Of a DNA stretch of 64,000 nucleotides, positions 28,048 through 36,708 are shown piece after piece. Both the position numbers and the translations under genes were made by a program. The stretch lies in NCBI GenBank assembly GCA_036273715.1, contig DASUHB010000069.1, forward strand, positions 124,001 to 188,000, given 5' to 3'. This DNA comes from Gemmatimonadaceae bacterium (GTDB lineage: Bacteria; Gemmatimonadota; Gemmatimonadetes; Gemmatimonadales; Gemmatimonadaceae). The first letter of the stretch is position 1. Each line of letters begins with the position of its first letter. The notes under the pieces were generated by a model. The model was given only the letters and a program-made list of their open reading frames with translations. It searched no databases and had not been told where the DNA came from.

Positions 28048-30690
28048 CTACGAGCTTCGAAGAACGTCCAAGGGGTCGAGCCGCGTCGCGCGACGGCCCG
28101 GGATGTATGCGGCGACGACGGCGACCAGCACCAGGAACGCCGCCACTGCACCAAAGGCTGTCGGATCCGTAGTACTCACGCCAAAGACGAGCGACGCCAT
28201 CACGCGCGTCAGCACGAAGCTGAGGACGATGCCGATGGCAATGCCGGCGAGCGACAAGCGCATGCCTTCCCCAACGACCAAGCCGAGCACGTCCGCCTGC
28301 TGCGCGCCGAGTGCGATGCGGACGCCGATTTCCCGCGTGCGCTGCGTCACCAGATACGACACGATGCCGTACACGCCAAGGGTGGCCAACACGAGGGCCG
28401 CGCCGGCGAACGCCGCGATGATGAAGAGGGTGAAGCGCCGGTCGGCCACCGACGATGCGACCACGCGGTCAATGGTCCGCACCTGAACGGCGACATCCGG
28501 CCGTAGATCGTGCACCACGCGCCTAACGGAGGCGATGATCGTCGCGGGATCACCGGTCGTGCGGACCACCAGCGAGAGCGGCCAGTACGTGGCGAGGCGC
28601 TGCGGATAATACGCATAGAAGGTGGGTGGAGGCGCGGACGCGAGGTCGTCATCGTGGACATCCCCCACGACGCCGATGACCGTAAACGATCGCGGGTCCG
28701 AGTCCATGCTGTATCCGACCACTTTGCCGATCGGATTCTGCCCCGGCCACGCACGGGCGGCGAAGCGCTGGCTGACGACGGCCAGCGGCTGGCTTCCAAC
28801 GCGATCGCGCGCATCGAAGAGGCGCCCCGCTTCGAGCGGGATGCCTAACGTGCGGAAATAGTCGCCATCGACGACCACATAATTCGCGTATCCCTTGCGC
28901 GACGCCGGAAAGGTGAGCCACGCGTTCGCGGGGACAGAGTCGGTTGGCGCGTCGAGGAGCACGTAGCCGCCGTCCGGCGGAGAATTGGCGATCGGCACTC
29001 CGGTTCCCGCCCCTACCCCGCGCACTCCCGGCAGCGCACGCAGACGATCGATCAGCGTGTTGTAATACGCGAGCCGTTGCTGTTGGTCATCGATGCTTGG
29101 CGCCGCGTCGACCACGGCCACGCGCTCCGCGTCGAATCCCGGGTTCACGTGCAGCAGATTGAGAAAGCTGCGTCCGAGAAGCGCCGCGCCGGTGAGCAGC
29201 ACCACGGTCAGCGAAAGTTGGGCGACGACTGTCGCCCGGCGGAGTCCCGCACCCGAGGCGGACACCGATCGCGAGCTGGCAGAGAGCGCATCGCGCACGT
29301 GTTGTCCGGCGATGCGCGACGCCGAGAGCGCTCCGAGCGCCAGGGAGAGGAGCGCGGCAATCGCGACCGTGAAGGCGAGCGCCTGCCAGTCGACCGTGAT
29401 TTCTCCTACGCGAGGCAGCGCCGACACCGGCGCGGCGACAACCAGTCGCACGATGAGCAGCGCGAGCCACACGCCGGCGAACGCGGCCAGCCCCACCAGC
29501 ACCGATGACTCCACAAGCACCTGCCGAACGAGACGAGACGGCGCGGCGCCGAGTGCCACCCGAACGGCGAGCTCGCTGCGGCGGACGGCGAGTCGCGTCG
29601 TCATGAGGTTGAGCGCGTTGGCCAAGCCGATGAGCAACAGGAATCCTGACGCGCCCAGGAGCATGAGGAGCCGCGGACGAACGCCGCCGACCATCTGCTC
29701 GCGAAGCCCAACGAGCATCGCGTCGGACATGGTCGTCTGATTGCCGTACTCCACCTTCATCGCGCGCGAGACTGCGCTCAGATCGCGCTGGGCGGCGTCA
29801 ATCGTGACGCCGGTGCGCAGCCGCGCGATGACGGCGTAGCCTTGCGATGTGCGTCCGGTGCTGGGCGGCAGCAGCTCCATCGGCACCCAGATCTGATTCC
29901 CTTCCGGATAGTCGACGGTGGCAGGGAGCACACCCACGATCGTATAGCTGTCGTTTCCCCAACCGATCTGCCGTCCGATGGCGCGGCGCGCGTCGCCGAA
30001 TTGAGCGCGGGAGAAGGGTTCACTGATGACCGCCGCCCGTTGTCCGCCGAACCGTTGCTCTTCGGGCACGAACAGACGGCCTAACCGCGCGTGCACGCCG
30101 AGCACCTTGAAGAAGTCACGGGTGACCGGCGTCACGCGAGCCAGCGTTGGGCCGGAGGGCATCTCGACCGTGCTCGTTCCCGTCCAGCCGGACAAGAGCG
30201 CCATGGCGGCGAAACTGCGCGTCCGATCGGCCCAGTCGTGGAAGTTAGGCTGCGAGACGGAGTTTCGTGCGCCCTTGTCGCTGATCTGGTACAGGCGAAC
30301 GATGCGCTTCGATTGCGGATAGGGCAGCGGCCTGAGCACGACGCTGTCGACGATGCTGAAGATCGCGGTCGTCGCCGCGATGCCGAGCGCGATCGTGACG
30401 ATGACAATGGCGGCGAAGGCCGGCGCGCGGCGCAGCATGCGGAGCGAGAAGCGCACGTCCTGGCCGAGGTGCTCGAGCCATCGCCCCGCGACGTGCCACT
30501 CGTCGCGCGCGACTTCCTGCACCAGGCCGGCGTTGCCGAACTCTCGGCGCGCATGCGCGGCGGCGTCGCGCGGCGACTCGCCGCGTGCCATCCGGTCGCG
30601 CGCCGACATCTCCAGGTGCGCGCGCAGCTCGTCGGCGAGGTCACCGGTTAGGCGGGCGCGGCGCCCGGGGAGCCAGTCGAGGAGGCTCAT
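28048..30690 (-). CDS. ADOP-family duplicated permease (MacB/FtsX fold), copy 5
   Basis: The frame is open further upstream, but the ATG at 30690 (MSLLDWLPGRRARLTGDLAD) has GGAGG before it and overlaps the PadR stop as ATGA, giving 880 residues. The prefix domain has an FGNAGLVQEVARDEW segment. TM1 is FAAIVIVTIALGIAATTAIFSIV. The central cluster has LLIGLANALNLMTTRLAVRRSELAVRVALG, where the usual ACANVANL becomes GLANALNL. The second half ends PGRRATRLDPLDVLRSS. The gene is intact. As with the others, there is no ATPase beside it. Confidence 0.93.
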   Translation of the reverse strand: MSLLDWLPGRRARLTGDLADELRAHLEMSARDRMARGESPRDAAAHARREFGNAGLVQEVARDEWHVAGRWLEHLGQDVRFSLRMLRRAPAFAAIVIVTIALGIAATTAIFSIVDSVVLRPLPYPQSKRIVRLYQISDKGARNSVSQPNFHDWADRTRSFAAMALLSGWTGTSTVEMPSGPTLARVTPVTRDFFKVLGVHARLGRLFVPEEQRFGGQRAAVISEPFSRAQFGDARRAIGRQIGWGNDSYTIVGVLPATVDYPEGNQIWVPMELLPPSTGRTSQGYAVIARLRTGVTIDAAQRDLSAVSRAMKVEYGNQTTMSDAMLVGLREQMVGGVRPRLLMLLGASGFLLLIGLANALNLMTTRLAVRRSELAVRVALGAAPSRLVRQVLVESSVLVGLAAFAGVWLALLIVRLVVAAPVSALPRVGEITVDWQALAFTVAIAALLSLALGALSASRIAGQHVRDALSASSRSVSASGAGLRRATVVAQLSLTVVLLTGAALLGRSFLNLLHVNPGFDAERVAVVDAAPSIDDQQQRLAYYNTLIDRLRALPGVRGVGAGTGVPIANSPPDGGYVLLDAPTDSVPANAWLTFPASRKGYANYVVVDGDYFRTLGIPLEAGRLFDARDRVGSQPLAVVSQRFAARAWPGQNPIGKVVGYSMDSDPRSFTVIGVVGDVHDDDLASAPPPTFYAYYPQRLATYWPLSLVVRTTGDPATIIASVRRVVHDLRPDVAVQVRTIDRVVASSVADRRFTLFIIAAFAGAALVLATLGVYGIVSYLVTQRTREIGVRIALGAQQADVLGLVVGEGMRLSLAGIAIGIVLSFVLTRVMASLVFGVSTTDPTAFGAVAAFLVLVAVVAAYIPGRRATRLDPLDVLRSS

Positions 30691-31049
30691 GCATCCTCCG
30701 CGGCGGGCGGGTGCATGAGGCCGGCCATGGCTTCCGACATCCGCTCCCACCGCGAGCGTTCGGCCGCCAGGCGCTTCCGCCCCTTGGGCGTCAGCCGATA
30801 GATGCGCACACGGCGCTCGGTGTCGGAGACGCCCCATGCGGCGGCGATGGCGCGCTGGCGGAGCAGGCGTTGAAGCGCGGGATAGAGCGATCCCGTTTCC
30901 ACCTGCAGCACGTTGGCGGTTTGCGCGCGGATGAGGAGCAGGAGGCCGTAGCCGTGGCTCGGTCCCCAGCGCAGCGCCTGGAGGATGATGAAGTCGAGCG
31001 TGCCTTGGAGGAGCTCGATGCGCGAGGTCGGGGCCGGCGAGCGGGCCAT
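30687..31049 (-). CDS. PadR-family transcriptional regulator paired with ADOP copy 5
   Basis: 120 residues: IELLQGTLDFIILQALRWGPSHGYGLLLLIRAQTANVLQVETGSLYPALQRLLRQRAI, then the wing ERRVRIYRLTPKGRKRL and a terminal helix. The Phe-Ile-Ile for Val-Leu-Val change and the RIYRL wing make it the most divergent of the five. The start is ATG at 31049. A palindrome with TAG-N5-CTA symmetry lies 12 bases upstream and a TTGACA hexamer at 31111-31116. The stop is embedded in the start of the permease gene. Confidence 0.9.
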   Translation of the reverse strand: MARSPAPTSRIELLQGTLDFIILQALRWGPSHGYGLLLLIRAQTANVLQVETGSLYPALQRLLRQRAIAAAWGVSDTERRVRIYRLTPKGRKRLAAERSRWERMSEAMAGLMHPPAAEDA

Positions 31050-31058
31050 GACGCCTCC

Positions 31059-31079
31059 ATATGTAGATGCCCTACGTAC
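31059..31079 (-). promoter_or_regulatory. Operator candidate upstream of PadR copy 5
   Basis: ATGTAG (31061-31066), five bases, then CTACGT (31072-31077) form an inverted repeat symmetric at five of six positions. It resembles the CGTATAG-N5-CTACACG palindrome at PadR copy 1. TTGACA (minus strand, 31116-31111) is nearby, but no good -10 lies 16-18 bases from it. The operator assignment rests on position and on similarity between two sites only. Confidence 0.4.
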
Positions 31080-31165
31080 GATGGGTAAGCTGTCTACGCA
31101 TGGGCAGGGCTGTCAAGGCCGGCACCGGGATGCGCCGTGTCCGACGCGATGGTGCGCCGCCAGGC

Positions 31166-31320
31166 ACCTGTTGGTGTCCGGACGCGCGGATGACGTCAGG
31201 CAGCGCGAGGGCGAGTGCCGCGGCTGGCTGTTCGTGGATCGCTCGCCGAGCGGCCACCGGCGGTGGTGCCGCGTGGCCGACTCTGGGAGCCGCGAGAAGG
31301 CGCGGCGTAGTGGTGCGGTT
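31166..31320 (+). pseudogene. Decayed fragment of a CGNR zinc-finger regulator
   Basis: The plus strand encodes LLVSGRADDVRQREGECRG followed by WLFVDRSPSGHRRWCRVADSG and SREKARR. This is nearly the C-terminal half of the intact CGNR protein encoded at 36114-36701, with matching DNA. Of the four zinc cysteines of that protein (C151, C156, C172, C177), only the third is kept in place: the first is Arg, the second has swapped with its neighbour, and the last is Ser. No N-terminal ABATE domain precedes it. It is a non-functional copy, probably left by recombination between the two loci 5 kb apart. Confidence 0.75.
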
Positions 31321-31344
31321 GACTCGCCGGCATTTATTTACTGC

Positions 31345-32067
31345 ATGCCCGACACTTCTACACGCGACACTCCGCTCGTTGCGCTGCTCCGAGGCGTGCC
31401 GCTGTTCGGCGAGCTCGAGGACGATGCGTTGCGGCAGCTCGCAGAGCGGTGCGTCGTGAGATCGATGCCGGCCGGACACGTCCTGTTCACGACGGGCGAA
31501 GCGTGCCGCGGTCTCTACATCATACAATCGGGGCACGTGCGCATCTTTCGCACCGACCTCGCCGGTCGAGAGCAGGTGCTGCACGTCGAAGGGCCGGGGC
31601 GCCCGGTTGCGGAGCTCCCGTTGTTCGACGGCGGACCGTATCCCGCGTCAGCACTGACGATCGACGAGTCGCGACTGGCGTTCCTGCCGCGCGACGCGTT
31701 CGAGCACCTCTATCGCACACATCCCGACATTGCGCAGGCGATGATTCGTGCGTTAGGCAAACGCCTCAGGCACCTCGTCCACGTCACGGAGACGCTGGCG
31801 TTCCGCGACGTCGCGGCTCGACTGGCCATGTTGCTCGTCGGCTACGCGCAACGCGGCGGCACGCGGACCGACGCCGGCACCGTGATCGAGCTGGATCGCA
31901 CCCAGGAGGACATCGCGCACGAAATCGGAACGGCGCGCGAGTCCGTGTCGCGCGCCATGAAACAGCTCCGCGCCCAGAAGCTGATCGTATCGCTCGGCGG
32001 CAAGCGGATTCTGATTCCGGACGCGGACCGTTTGCAGGCGTTGCTGCCGGGCGAGAGCGACAGGTAA
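31345..32067 (+). CDS. Crp/Fnr-family transcriptional regulator, 240 aa
   Basis: The start is ATG at 31345 (MPDTSTRDTPLVALLRGVPLF). Residues 15-130 are a cyclic-nucleotide-binding-type beta-roll (AGHVLFTTGEACRGLYIIQSGHVRIFRTD...GRPVAELPLFDGGPYPASALT). Residues 150-225 are the Crp helix-turn-helix (LDRTQEDIAHEIGTARESVSRAMKQLRAQKLI). It lacks the four-cysteine cluster of FNR; only two isolated cysteines occur (in ERCVV and GEACRG). An oxygen-labile 4Fe-4S cluster is therefore unlikely, and a DNR/heme- or redox-type sensor is more plausible. The membrane protein with conserved histidines starts 77 bases downstream and is its likely target. Confidence 0.9.
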   Translation: MPDTSTRDTPLVALLRGVPLFGELEDDALRQLAERCVVRSMPAGHVLFTTGEACRGLYIIQSGHVRIFRTDLAGREQVLHVEGPGRPVAELPLFDGGPYPASALTIDESRLAFLPRDAFEHLYRTHPDIAQAMIRALGKRLRHLVHVTETLAFRDVAARLAMLLVGYAQRGGTRTDAGTVIELDRTQEDIAHEIGTARESVSRAMKQLRAQKLIVSLGGKRILIPDADRLQALLPGESDR

Positions 32068-32144
32068 GATCGGCGGCGCAGGATCGCCTGCGTTGGTGAG
32101 ACATCCGTCACAGCACGTGGGCGCGGTGACGCCCAACTTTCGGC

Positions 32145-33476
32145 ATGAGCGTTGTGCCTTCCCAGCCGGGCCGGGGGCGGTTCGCGCTCCCCGGCGCGCA
32201 TTTCGCGGTGGCGACGTGCTATCTGGTGGCGGCGGCGGCCGGTCTGGTCTGGATCGCACCGCAGCTGGCGGCCGGCGACTTCGCCTCGCCGCGCGTGGCC
32301 GGCGTCACGCACCTGTTCACGTTAGGCTGGCTCACCACCACTATCTTCGGCGCGCTCTATCAATTGATGCCGAGCGCGCTCGGCGCGCCGATCCGCTGGC
32401 CCAGGATCGGCTATGCCAGCCTCGCCGCGTTTGCGCCCGGCGTGGCGGCGTTTGCGTTAGGCGTTGCCACAGGCGGCGCCGCGGCCCAGTACGCCGGCGT
32501 GTGTCTGGTGGCGCTCGGCGTCGCGCTCGCTGTGGCCAACATCGCGGCGACGCTGCCGCGTGCACGCCGACACGACGTGACGTGGGCCGGCATCGCCATC
32601 GCCATCACCTACCTCTCGGTCGCGCTCCTGCTTGGCGCCCTGCTCTTCCACAATCTTCGCACCGGAGCCATCGCTGCCGCGCGCATCAGGGTGCTGGCGA
32701 CGCATCTGCACGTCGCGATCGTCGGCTGGGTGCTCATGATGATCGTCGGCGTGTCGCACCGCTTGCTGCCGATGTTTCTGATCGCGCGCGGCGCGGACAC
32801 GCGGTGGACCGCCCGGGCGCTGGCGTCGCTCGCCGCCGGCGTTCCGGTCCTCGGCGCGGGATTCCTGACGCATCGCGCGCCGGTTGTCTGGATGGGCGCG
32901 GCAGTGTTGGATCTGGGCGTTGCGCTCTTTCTCTACCAGGCCTTCTGCTTTGTTCGTGCACGCGTACGCAAGCGCATCGACATCGGCATGCGCTACGCGG
33001 GCGTGGGGCTGTCGTTTCTCGCCGCGGCTGCCGTGTTAGGCCCGATCGTTCTCTGGCGCCGCCCGCTTTCCATGCGCCTCGCTACGACGTACGTGCTCCT
33101 GGGACTGCTCGGCGGAATCGTGATGTTCGTGATCGGACTCTTCTATAAAATCGTTCCGATGCTCGCGTGGACGGCGCGCTATGGCGGGCAGGCAAAGCCC
33201 AACGTGCCGACGATCGCCGACATGTTCTCGGAGCCCGTGGCACGCGCACAGCTGGTGCTCATGACCGGTGCGATTCTCGCGATGGCCGGAGCGATCCTGT
33301 CGGGCTCGCCCATCGGCGCCCGGATCGGCGCCGCGGCATTCTTGCTGGGCGTGCTGCTCTTCGGCAGACAGATACTTCGTGTGGCGTTAGGCAGGTCCTC
33401 GAGCCGCCACGAGCCGAACGGGCTTGCGGCGCGGCATTCCGGCCGCTCGGCGCGGGCCGTGGTGACCCGCGTGTAG
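32145..33476 (+). CDS. Histidine-containing polytopic membrane protein resembling heme-copper oxidase subunit I / NnrS-type proteins, 443 aa
   Basis: About 12 hydrophobic segments. Three histidine motifs sit at helix ends: H56 (VAGVTHLFTLGWLTTTIFGALYQ), H187/H189 (RVLATHLHVAIVGW) and H205 (VGVSHRLLPMF). These resemble heme or copper ligands of the haem-copper oxidase subunit I fold and of NnrS-like proteins found in nitric-oxide response regions. The Cu-B-type HH pair is not present, so oxidase activity is not expected. It lies just after a Crp/Fnr regulator, which fits respiratory or NO-related control. The family is recognised by pattern only; function unproven. Confidence 0.65.
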   Translation: MSVVPSQPGRGRFALPGAHFAVATCYLVAAAAGLVWIAPQLAAGDFASPRVAGVTHLFTLGWLTTTIFGALYQLMPSALGAPIRWPRIGYASLAAFAPGVAAFALGVATGGAAAQYAGVCLVALGVALAVANIAATLPRARRHDVTWAGIAIAITYLSVALLLGALLFHNLRTGAIAAARIRVLATHLHVAIVGWVLMMIVGVSHRLLPMFLIARGADTRWTARALASLAAGVPVLGAGFLTHRAPVVWMGAAVLDLGVALFLYQAFCFVRARVRKRIDIGMRYAGVGLSFLAAAAVLGPIVLWRRPLSMRLATTYVLLGLLGGIVMFVIGLFYKIVPMLAWTARYGGQAKPNVPTIADMFSEPVARAQLVLMTGAILAMAGAILSGSPIGARIGAAAFLLGVLLFGRQILRVALGRSSSRHEPNGLAARHSGRSARAVVTRV

Positions 33477-33572
33477 GTCCTGTCGACCTGATGTGCGCCA
33501 CACTGGTCTCGTGCCGTCGCGCAAACGCCCGGACAACGTAGAGATCTGACGCACGCCGCAAAGGTCCGGCAG

Positions 33573-34346
33573 CTAACCTGCGCGGCGCGGTTTCGCTATC
33601 GGGTACGCATAGTGGAAGCGGAGCCCCGATTTTTTCTGGGTCGTCACGGCGTCGAGGATCGCGCGCGAGTTCGCATCAACCAGATATCTGGTCGTGATCA
33701 CCGGATCGGCAAAGCGCACCACCCACGCATCGACCCCGGTCTCCCGCGTCCGGCCCATGACGGTGAGCGTGTCGCGCTCGAGATCGCCGTCCACTTCGGA
33801 GAAGAGCGGCACGACCACCTGCATCCCGCTCCGGTACTCGAGCGATCGCACCAGCGGCTCGATCTCATTGAACGCGAACACGGGCACGTCGAACGTCTGA
33901 TCGTAATCACGCGGCGCCGAGTCGGGGTGCTGAATGGTGCCCGTCACATGCGCGCCGGCGTAGCGATACGCATAGCGCACGTGGTTGAATTCCAGCACCT
34001 CGGAGGCCGGTCGCAGGCTCCGGGCACCGACGATGAGCGTATCGCTGGACTGGAATGGCGGCGCCCAGTTTCTCGTTAGGCGGATGTGGTCGCCCGACCG
34101 GAGCGCTGCCATCGCGACGTGCGCCACGAGACGCGTCGTCGTGTCGCCGGTTGGGCGCTGCGTGAACACGGCCACGTCGGCCGACGAATCGACGAGATCC
34201 GGCGCGCTGAGCGCGTGGGCGCCGGGCAGCAGCATACTGCCCGGCGCATGCGGAGAGGTCGCACACGCGACGGCGATCGCGACGATTGTGGCGATCGCCG
34301 TTTGTCTCGCTCGCCGTGTGGTGGTGGCGACGGCAACGGGTCTCAT
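33573..34346 (-). CDS. Exported DUF3108-like lipoprotein, 257 aa
   Basis: ATG at 34346 with a GGAG upstream; an upstream open stretch lacks signal features. The N-terminus TAIATIVAIAVAC is a lipoprotein signal with cysteine at about residue 27. The mature part is beta-rich and ends TLTVMGRTRETGVDAWVVRFADPVITTRYLVD, then SRAILDAVTTQKKSGLRFHY. This layout (a conversion of a measured quantity into a residue-by-residue beta sheet with TRYLVD) resembles DUF3108 outer-membrane-associated proteins, often upstream of cell-envelope genes. Partner genes are not evident here. Convergent with the oxidase-like gene. Confidence 0.7.
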   Translation of the reverse strand: MRPVAVATTTRRARQTAIATIVAIAVACATSPHAPGSMLLPGAHALSAPDLVDSSADVAVFTQRPTGDTTTRLVAHVAMAALRSGDHIRLTRNWAPPFQSSDTLIVGARSLRPASEVLEFNHVRYAYRYAGAHVTGTIQHPDSAPRDYDQTFDVPVFAFNEIEPLVRSLEYRSGMQVVVPLFSEVDGDLERDTLTVMGRTRETGVDAWVVRFADPVITTRYLVDANSRAILDAVTTQKKSGLRFHYAYPIAKPRRAG

Positions 34347-34735
34347 CAGATGACCATCTCCGGGAAGGTGTGTCACACTCTGCTCCGCCCGCACCTCCGA
34401 TCTCGGCGCCGGCGTGCTGTAGAATAGCCGCCGAATAATGTGTGGAGGCGCGTCGATGATCCACATGCGGCTCGCCAGCCTGTTGGGCCCGCCTTTGGAT
34501 CCCGCGATGTAATCGGCCACGAGTCACCGGTGCACGGCGACGCTCGCGCACCGGAACGCGGTGCTTGGCGCATCGAAAGGCGCCGGCGTGGCCGTTCGAC
34601 TGCGTCGCCTCTTCGGCTACTCGCGGTGCAGGCGACGGCGGATACTCTTGACGGCGCCGGCGTATCTCGTAGTGTTGAGCGTTAACCTGATAGCGGCAGT
34701 TAATGGGGTTAACCCTTTCCGTGGTGTGCGAACCA
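34347..34735. other. 389-base intergenic region with a GTTAACC/GGTTAAC inverted repeat
   Basis: I find no supported gene; the open frames are arginine-rich shadows. Near its right end the half-sites GTTAACC (34681-34687) and GGTTAAC (34707-34713) face each other with 19 bases between. They lie 23 bases before the ATG at 34736. Their AT-rich symmetry in a GC-rich background suggests an operator for the divergent or downstream gene. Confidence 0.4.
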
Positions 34736-36130
34736 ATGGCGCAGTTGACGCGGTCCCGTCGCGTGTGTGTCTCGAGCGCGCTGTTGCTCGTGGCCGTCGT
34801 GCCGTCCCTGCGTGGACAGCATGCCGGCGGCGACGAGCGCGGCGCCGTCTCGATCACGTTGGGCCGGGCGATCGTCCCCCTCGACGGACCATGGCGATTT
34901 CGCACCGGCGACGATTCCCGTTGGGCCGACCCCGATTTTGACGACGCGTCGTGGGAGACGGTCGACCTCACACCGGCCGCCGGCGCCCATGACCCCGATG
35001 TCGGGTTACCGCGATACGTGCCCGGCTGGGGCGCACGCGGGCATCGCGGATATGCCGGCTATGCCTGGTACCGCATGCGGGTCAGCGTCGCCGCAGCGGA
35101 CAGCACGGCGTTAGCACTGGCCGGACCGCTCGAGGTCGATCAGGCCTATGAGCTATTCGTCAACGGCCGGCTGGTGGGCGGCTCCGGCAACTTCGACGGC
35201 GCGGCGCCCGTGGTGTACAACACCCGCCCCGCCACGTTCCCGCTGTCGGACGCGGCGGGCGGCGCCGGGCACACGCCTAACGGCTCGTTGGTCATCGCGG
35301 TGCGGGTCTGGGCCGGCGATGCGTACATGCGCGCGCTGCCGGACGGCGGTGGAATGCGCATTGCGCCGGCGCTCGGCGACGCCGCCGCCGTCGCGGCGCG
35401 CTACAAACTCGACTGGCTGGCCAAGGTCCTCGGCTACGTGGTCGAGGTCGTCGAGGCGGCCGCCCTGCTCCTGCTCGCCGTCATGGCCCTCGCCATCGGA
35501 AAGTTCGAGCCATTTGCTCCCGCCTACCGATGGCTCGCGGCGGCGCTCGTCCTCACGGCGCTGGCGCGCGCCAATCAAGCCGTCTTCTATTGGACCCCAT
35601 GGGAAAGCGCGCACACCGCCATCGTGCTGCGCTACGTCTACCTCGACCCGCTCGCGCTGGGCGCGTGGGCCATGGCGTGGCGCGACTGGTTTCGCCTCGA
35701 GCGGCCGCGATGGCTGCCCGGCGCGATCGCCGCCCTCACCGGACTGTACGTCGTGGCGGACTTCGTCGCCACCGCCGGACTCGGCACGGCGAGCGATGCC
35801 GCGCTCGCCGCCGCCTCGCCGATTCGCCTGACATTCGTCATCGTGACCGTCCTCATCGTCGGCGCAAGTCTGCTGCGTTCCCGACCGAGAGATTGGCTGT
35901 CGACGGCCGCCGCGGTGCTCGTGTCGATCGGTCTCTACGCGCCAGAGGTGAGCGCGCTCCACGTGCCCGGCATCTGGTTTCCCTTTGGCGTTGGTGTGTC
36001 GCGCACCCAATATGCGTACGCGGCCTTCGCCATCCTGCTCTTCGCGGTGCTGTACCAGCGGCTGGCGGCGCACGCTCCCGCCCGGCGGCCGTCCCGCGCG
36101 AACGTACGCCTCCATGCGGCCGCCAACTGA
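34736..36130 (+). CDS. Exported galactose-binding-like domain fused to a 7TM domain (7TMR-DISM-like sensor without output domain), 464 aa
   Basis: The start is ATG at 34736; an ATG 33 bases upstream is also open. After a signal peptide (RRVCVSSALLLVAVVPSLRG) comes a beta-sandwich with sugar-binding glycosidase features (PLDGPWRFRTGDDSRWADPDFDDASWETVDL, WYRMRVSV, YELFVNGRLVGGSGNFDG), residues about 45-220. Seven TM helices follow, from VLGYVVEVVEAAALLLLAVMALAIG to YAYAAFAILLFAVLYQRL. The protein ends 20 residues after TM7, with no kinase, cyclase or phosphatase. 7TMR-DISM receptors bind extracellular carbohydrates. Here the signal could pass to the CGNR regulator, whose gene overlaps the 3' end by 17 bases. 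Confidence 0.8.
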   Translation: MAQLTRSRRVCVSSALLLVAVVPSLRGQHAGGDERGAVSITLGRAIVPLDGPWRFRTGDDSRWADPDFDDASWETVDLTPAAGAHDPDVGLPRYVPGWGARGHRGYAGYAWYRMRVSVAAADSTALALAGPLEVDQAYELFVNGRLVGGSGNFDGAAPVVYNTRPATFPLSDAAGGAGHTPNGSLVIAVRVWAGDAYMRALPDGGGMRIAPALGDAAAVAARYKLDWLAKVLGYVVEVVEAAALLLLAVMALAIGKFEPFAPAYRWLAAALVLTALARANQAVFYWTPWESAHTAIVLRYVYLDPLALGAWAMAWRDWFRLERPRWLPGAIAALTGLYVVADFVATAGLGTASDAALAAASPIRLTFVIVTVLIVGASLLRSRPRDWLSTAAAVLVSIGLYAPEVSALHVPGIWFPFGVGVSRTQYAYAAFAILLFAVLYQRLAAHAPARRPSRANVRLHAAAN

Positions 36131-36701
36131 CGACTTCCAGTGCATCGCCGGCAACCTATCGCTCGACTTCGTGAATACGATCGGCGACCGGTTAGGCGCC
36201 GCGCGCGAGTACCTGACGAGCTCGGCCGAGCTCACGCGGTGGGCGCGCCTGGCCGGCATTCTGCCGCCTAACGGACGGCTGACGCTCTCGGCGCGGCAGA
36301 TGTCGGAGATCCGTACGGCACGCGAGAGCCTGTATCGGCTGTTTCAGCAGCTCGCACGGGGAGGCACGCCGTCGCGCCGCGCGGTGTCCGACCTCAATAC
36401 GCGACTCGCATCGGTGGCCGGCGCGCGGCGTCTCCGTCTCGGCACACGGGGCGTTCGCTGGGAATGGCTGTCGCGCGCGCGCGATGCACGCTCCCTGTTG
36501 GCGCAGGTGTATGCGAGCGCCGCCGAGTTGTTGGTGTCCGAACACGCCGCTGCGGTGAGGCAGTGCGAGGGCGAGCGCTGCGGCTGGCTCTTCGTGGACC
36601 GCTCGCGCAGCGGGCACCGCCGCTGGTGCAGCATGGCGGATTGTGGCAATCGGGAAAAGGCGCGGCGCCATCTCGCTCGCATCCGCCGCAGCGCCCGCTG
36701 A
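36114..36701 (+). CDS. CGNR zinc-finger (ABATE-domain) transcriptional regulator, 195 aa
   Basis: The ATG at 36114 lies inside the last codons of the 7TM gene, giving MRPPTDDFQCIAGNLSLDFVNT. Residues 8-130 form the stress-associated ABATE domain (NLSLDFVNTIGDRLGAAREYL...). The C-terminus carries the CGNR zinc finger with C151, C156 (QCEGERCGWLFVDRS), C172 and C177 (RRWCSMADCGNREKARR). CGNR proteins are DNA-binding regulators, often near stress or degradation genes. The overlapping start implies coupled translation with the 7TM protein. A mutated second copy of the finger lies at 31166-31320. Confidence 0.9.
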   Translation: MRPPTDDFQCIAGNLSLDFVNTIGDRLGAAREYLTSSAELTRWARLAGILPPNGRLTLSARQMSEIRTARESLYRLFQQLARGGTPSRRAVSDLNTRLASVAGARRLRLGTRGVRWEWLSRARDARSLLAQVYASAAELLVSEHAAAVRQCEGERCGWLFVDRSRSGHRRWCSMADCGNREKARRHLARIRRSAR

Positions 36702-36708
36702 GACACCG

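Noticed and set aside
30691-30837. N-terminal extension of ADOP copy 5
   Set aside because: The longer frame overlaps PadR copy 5. The ATG at 30690 has GGAGG and the ATGA overlap typical of the other pairs.
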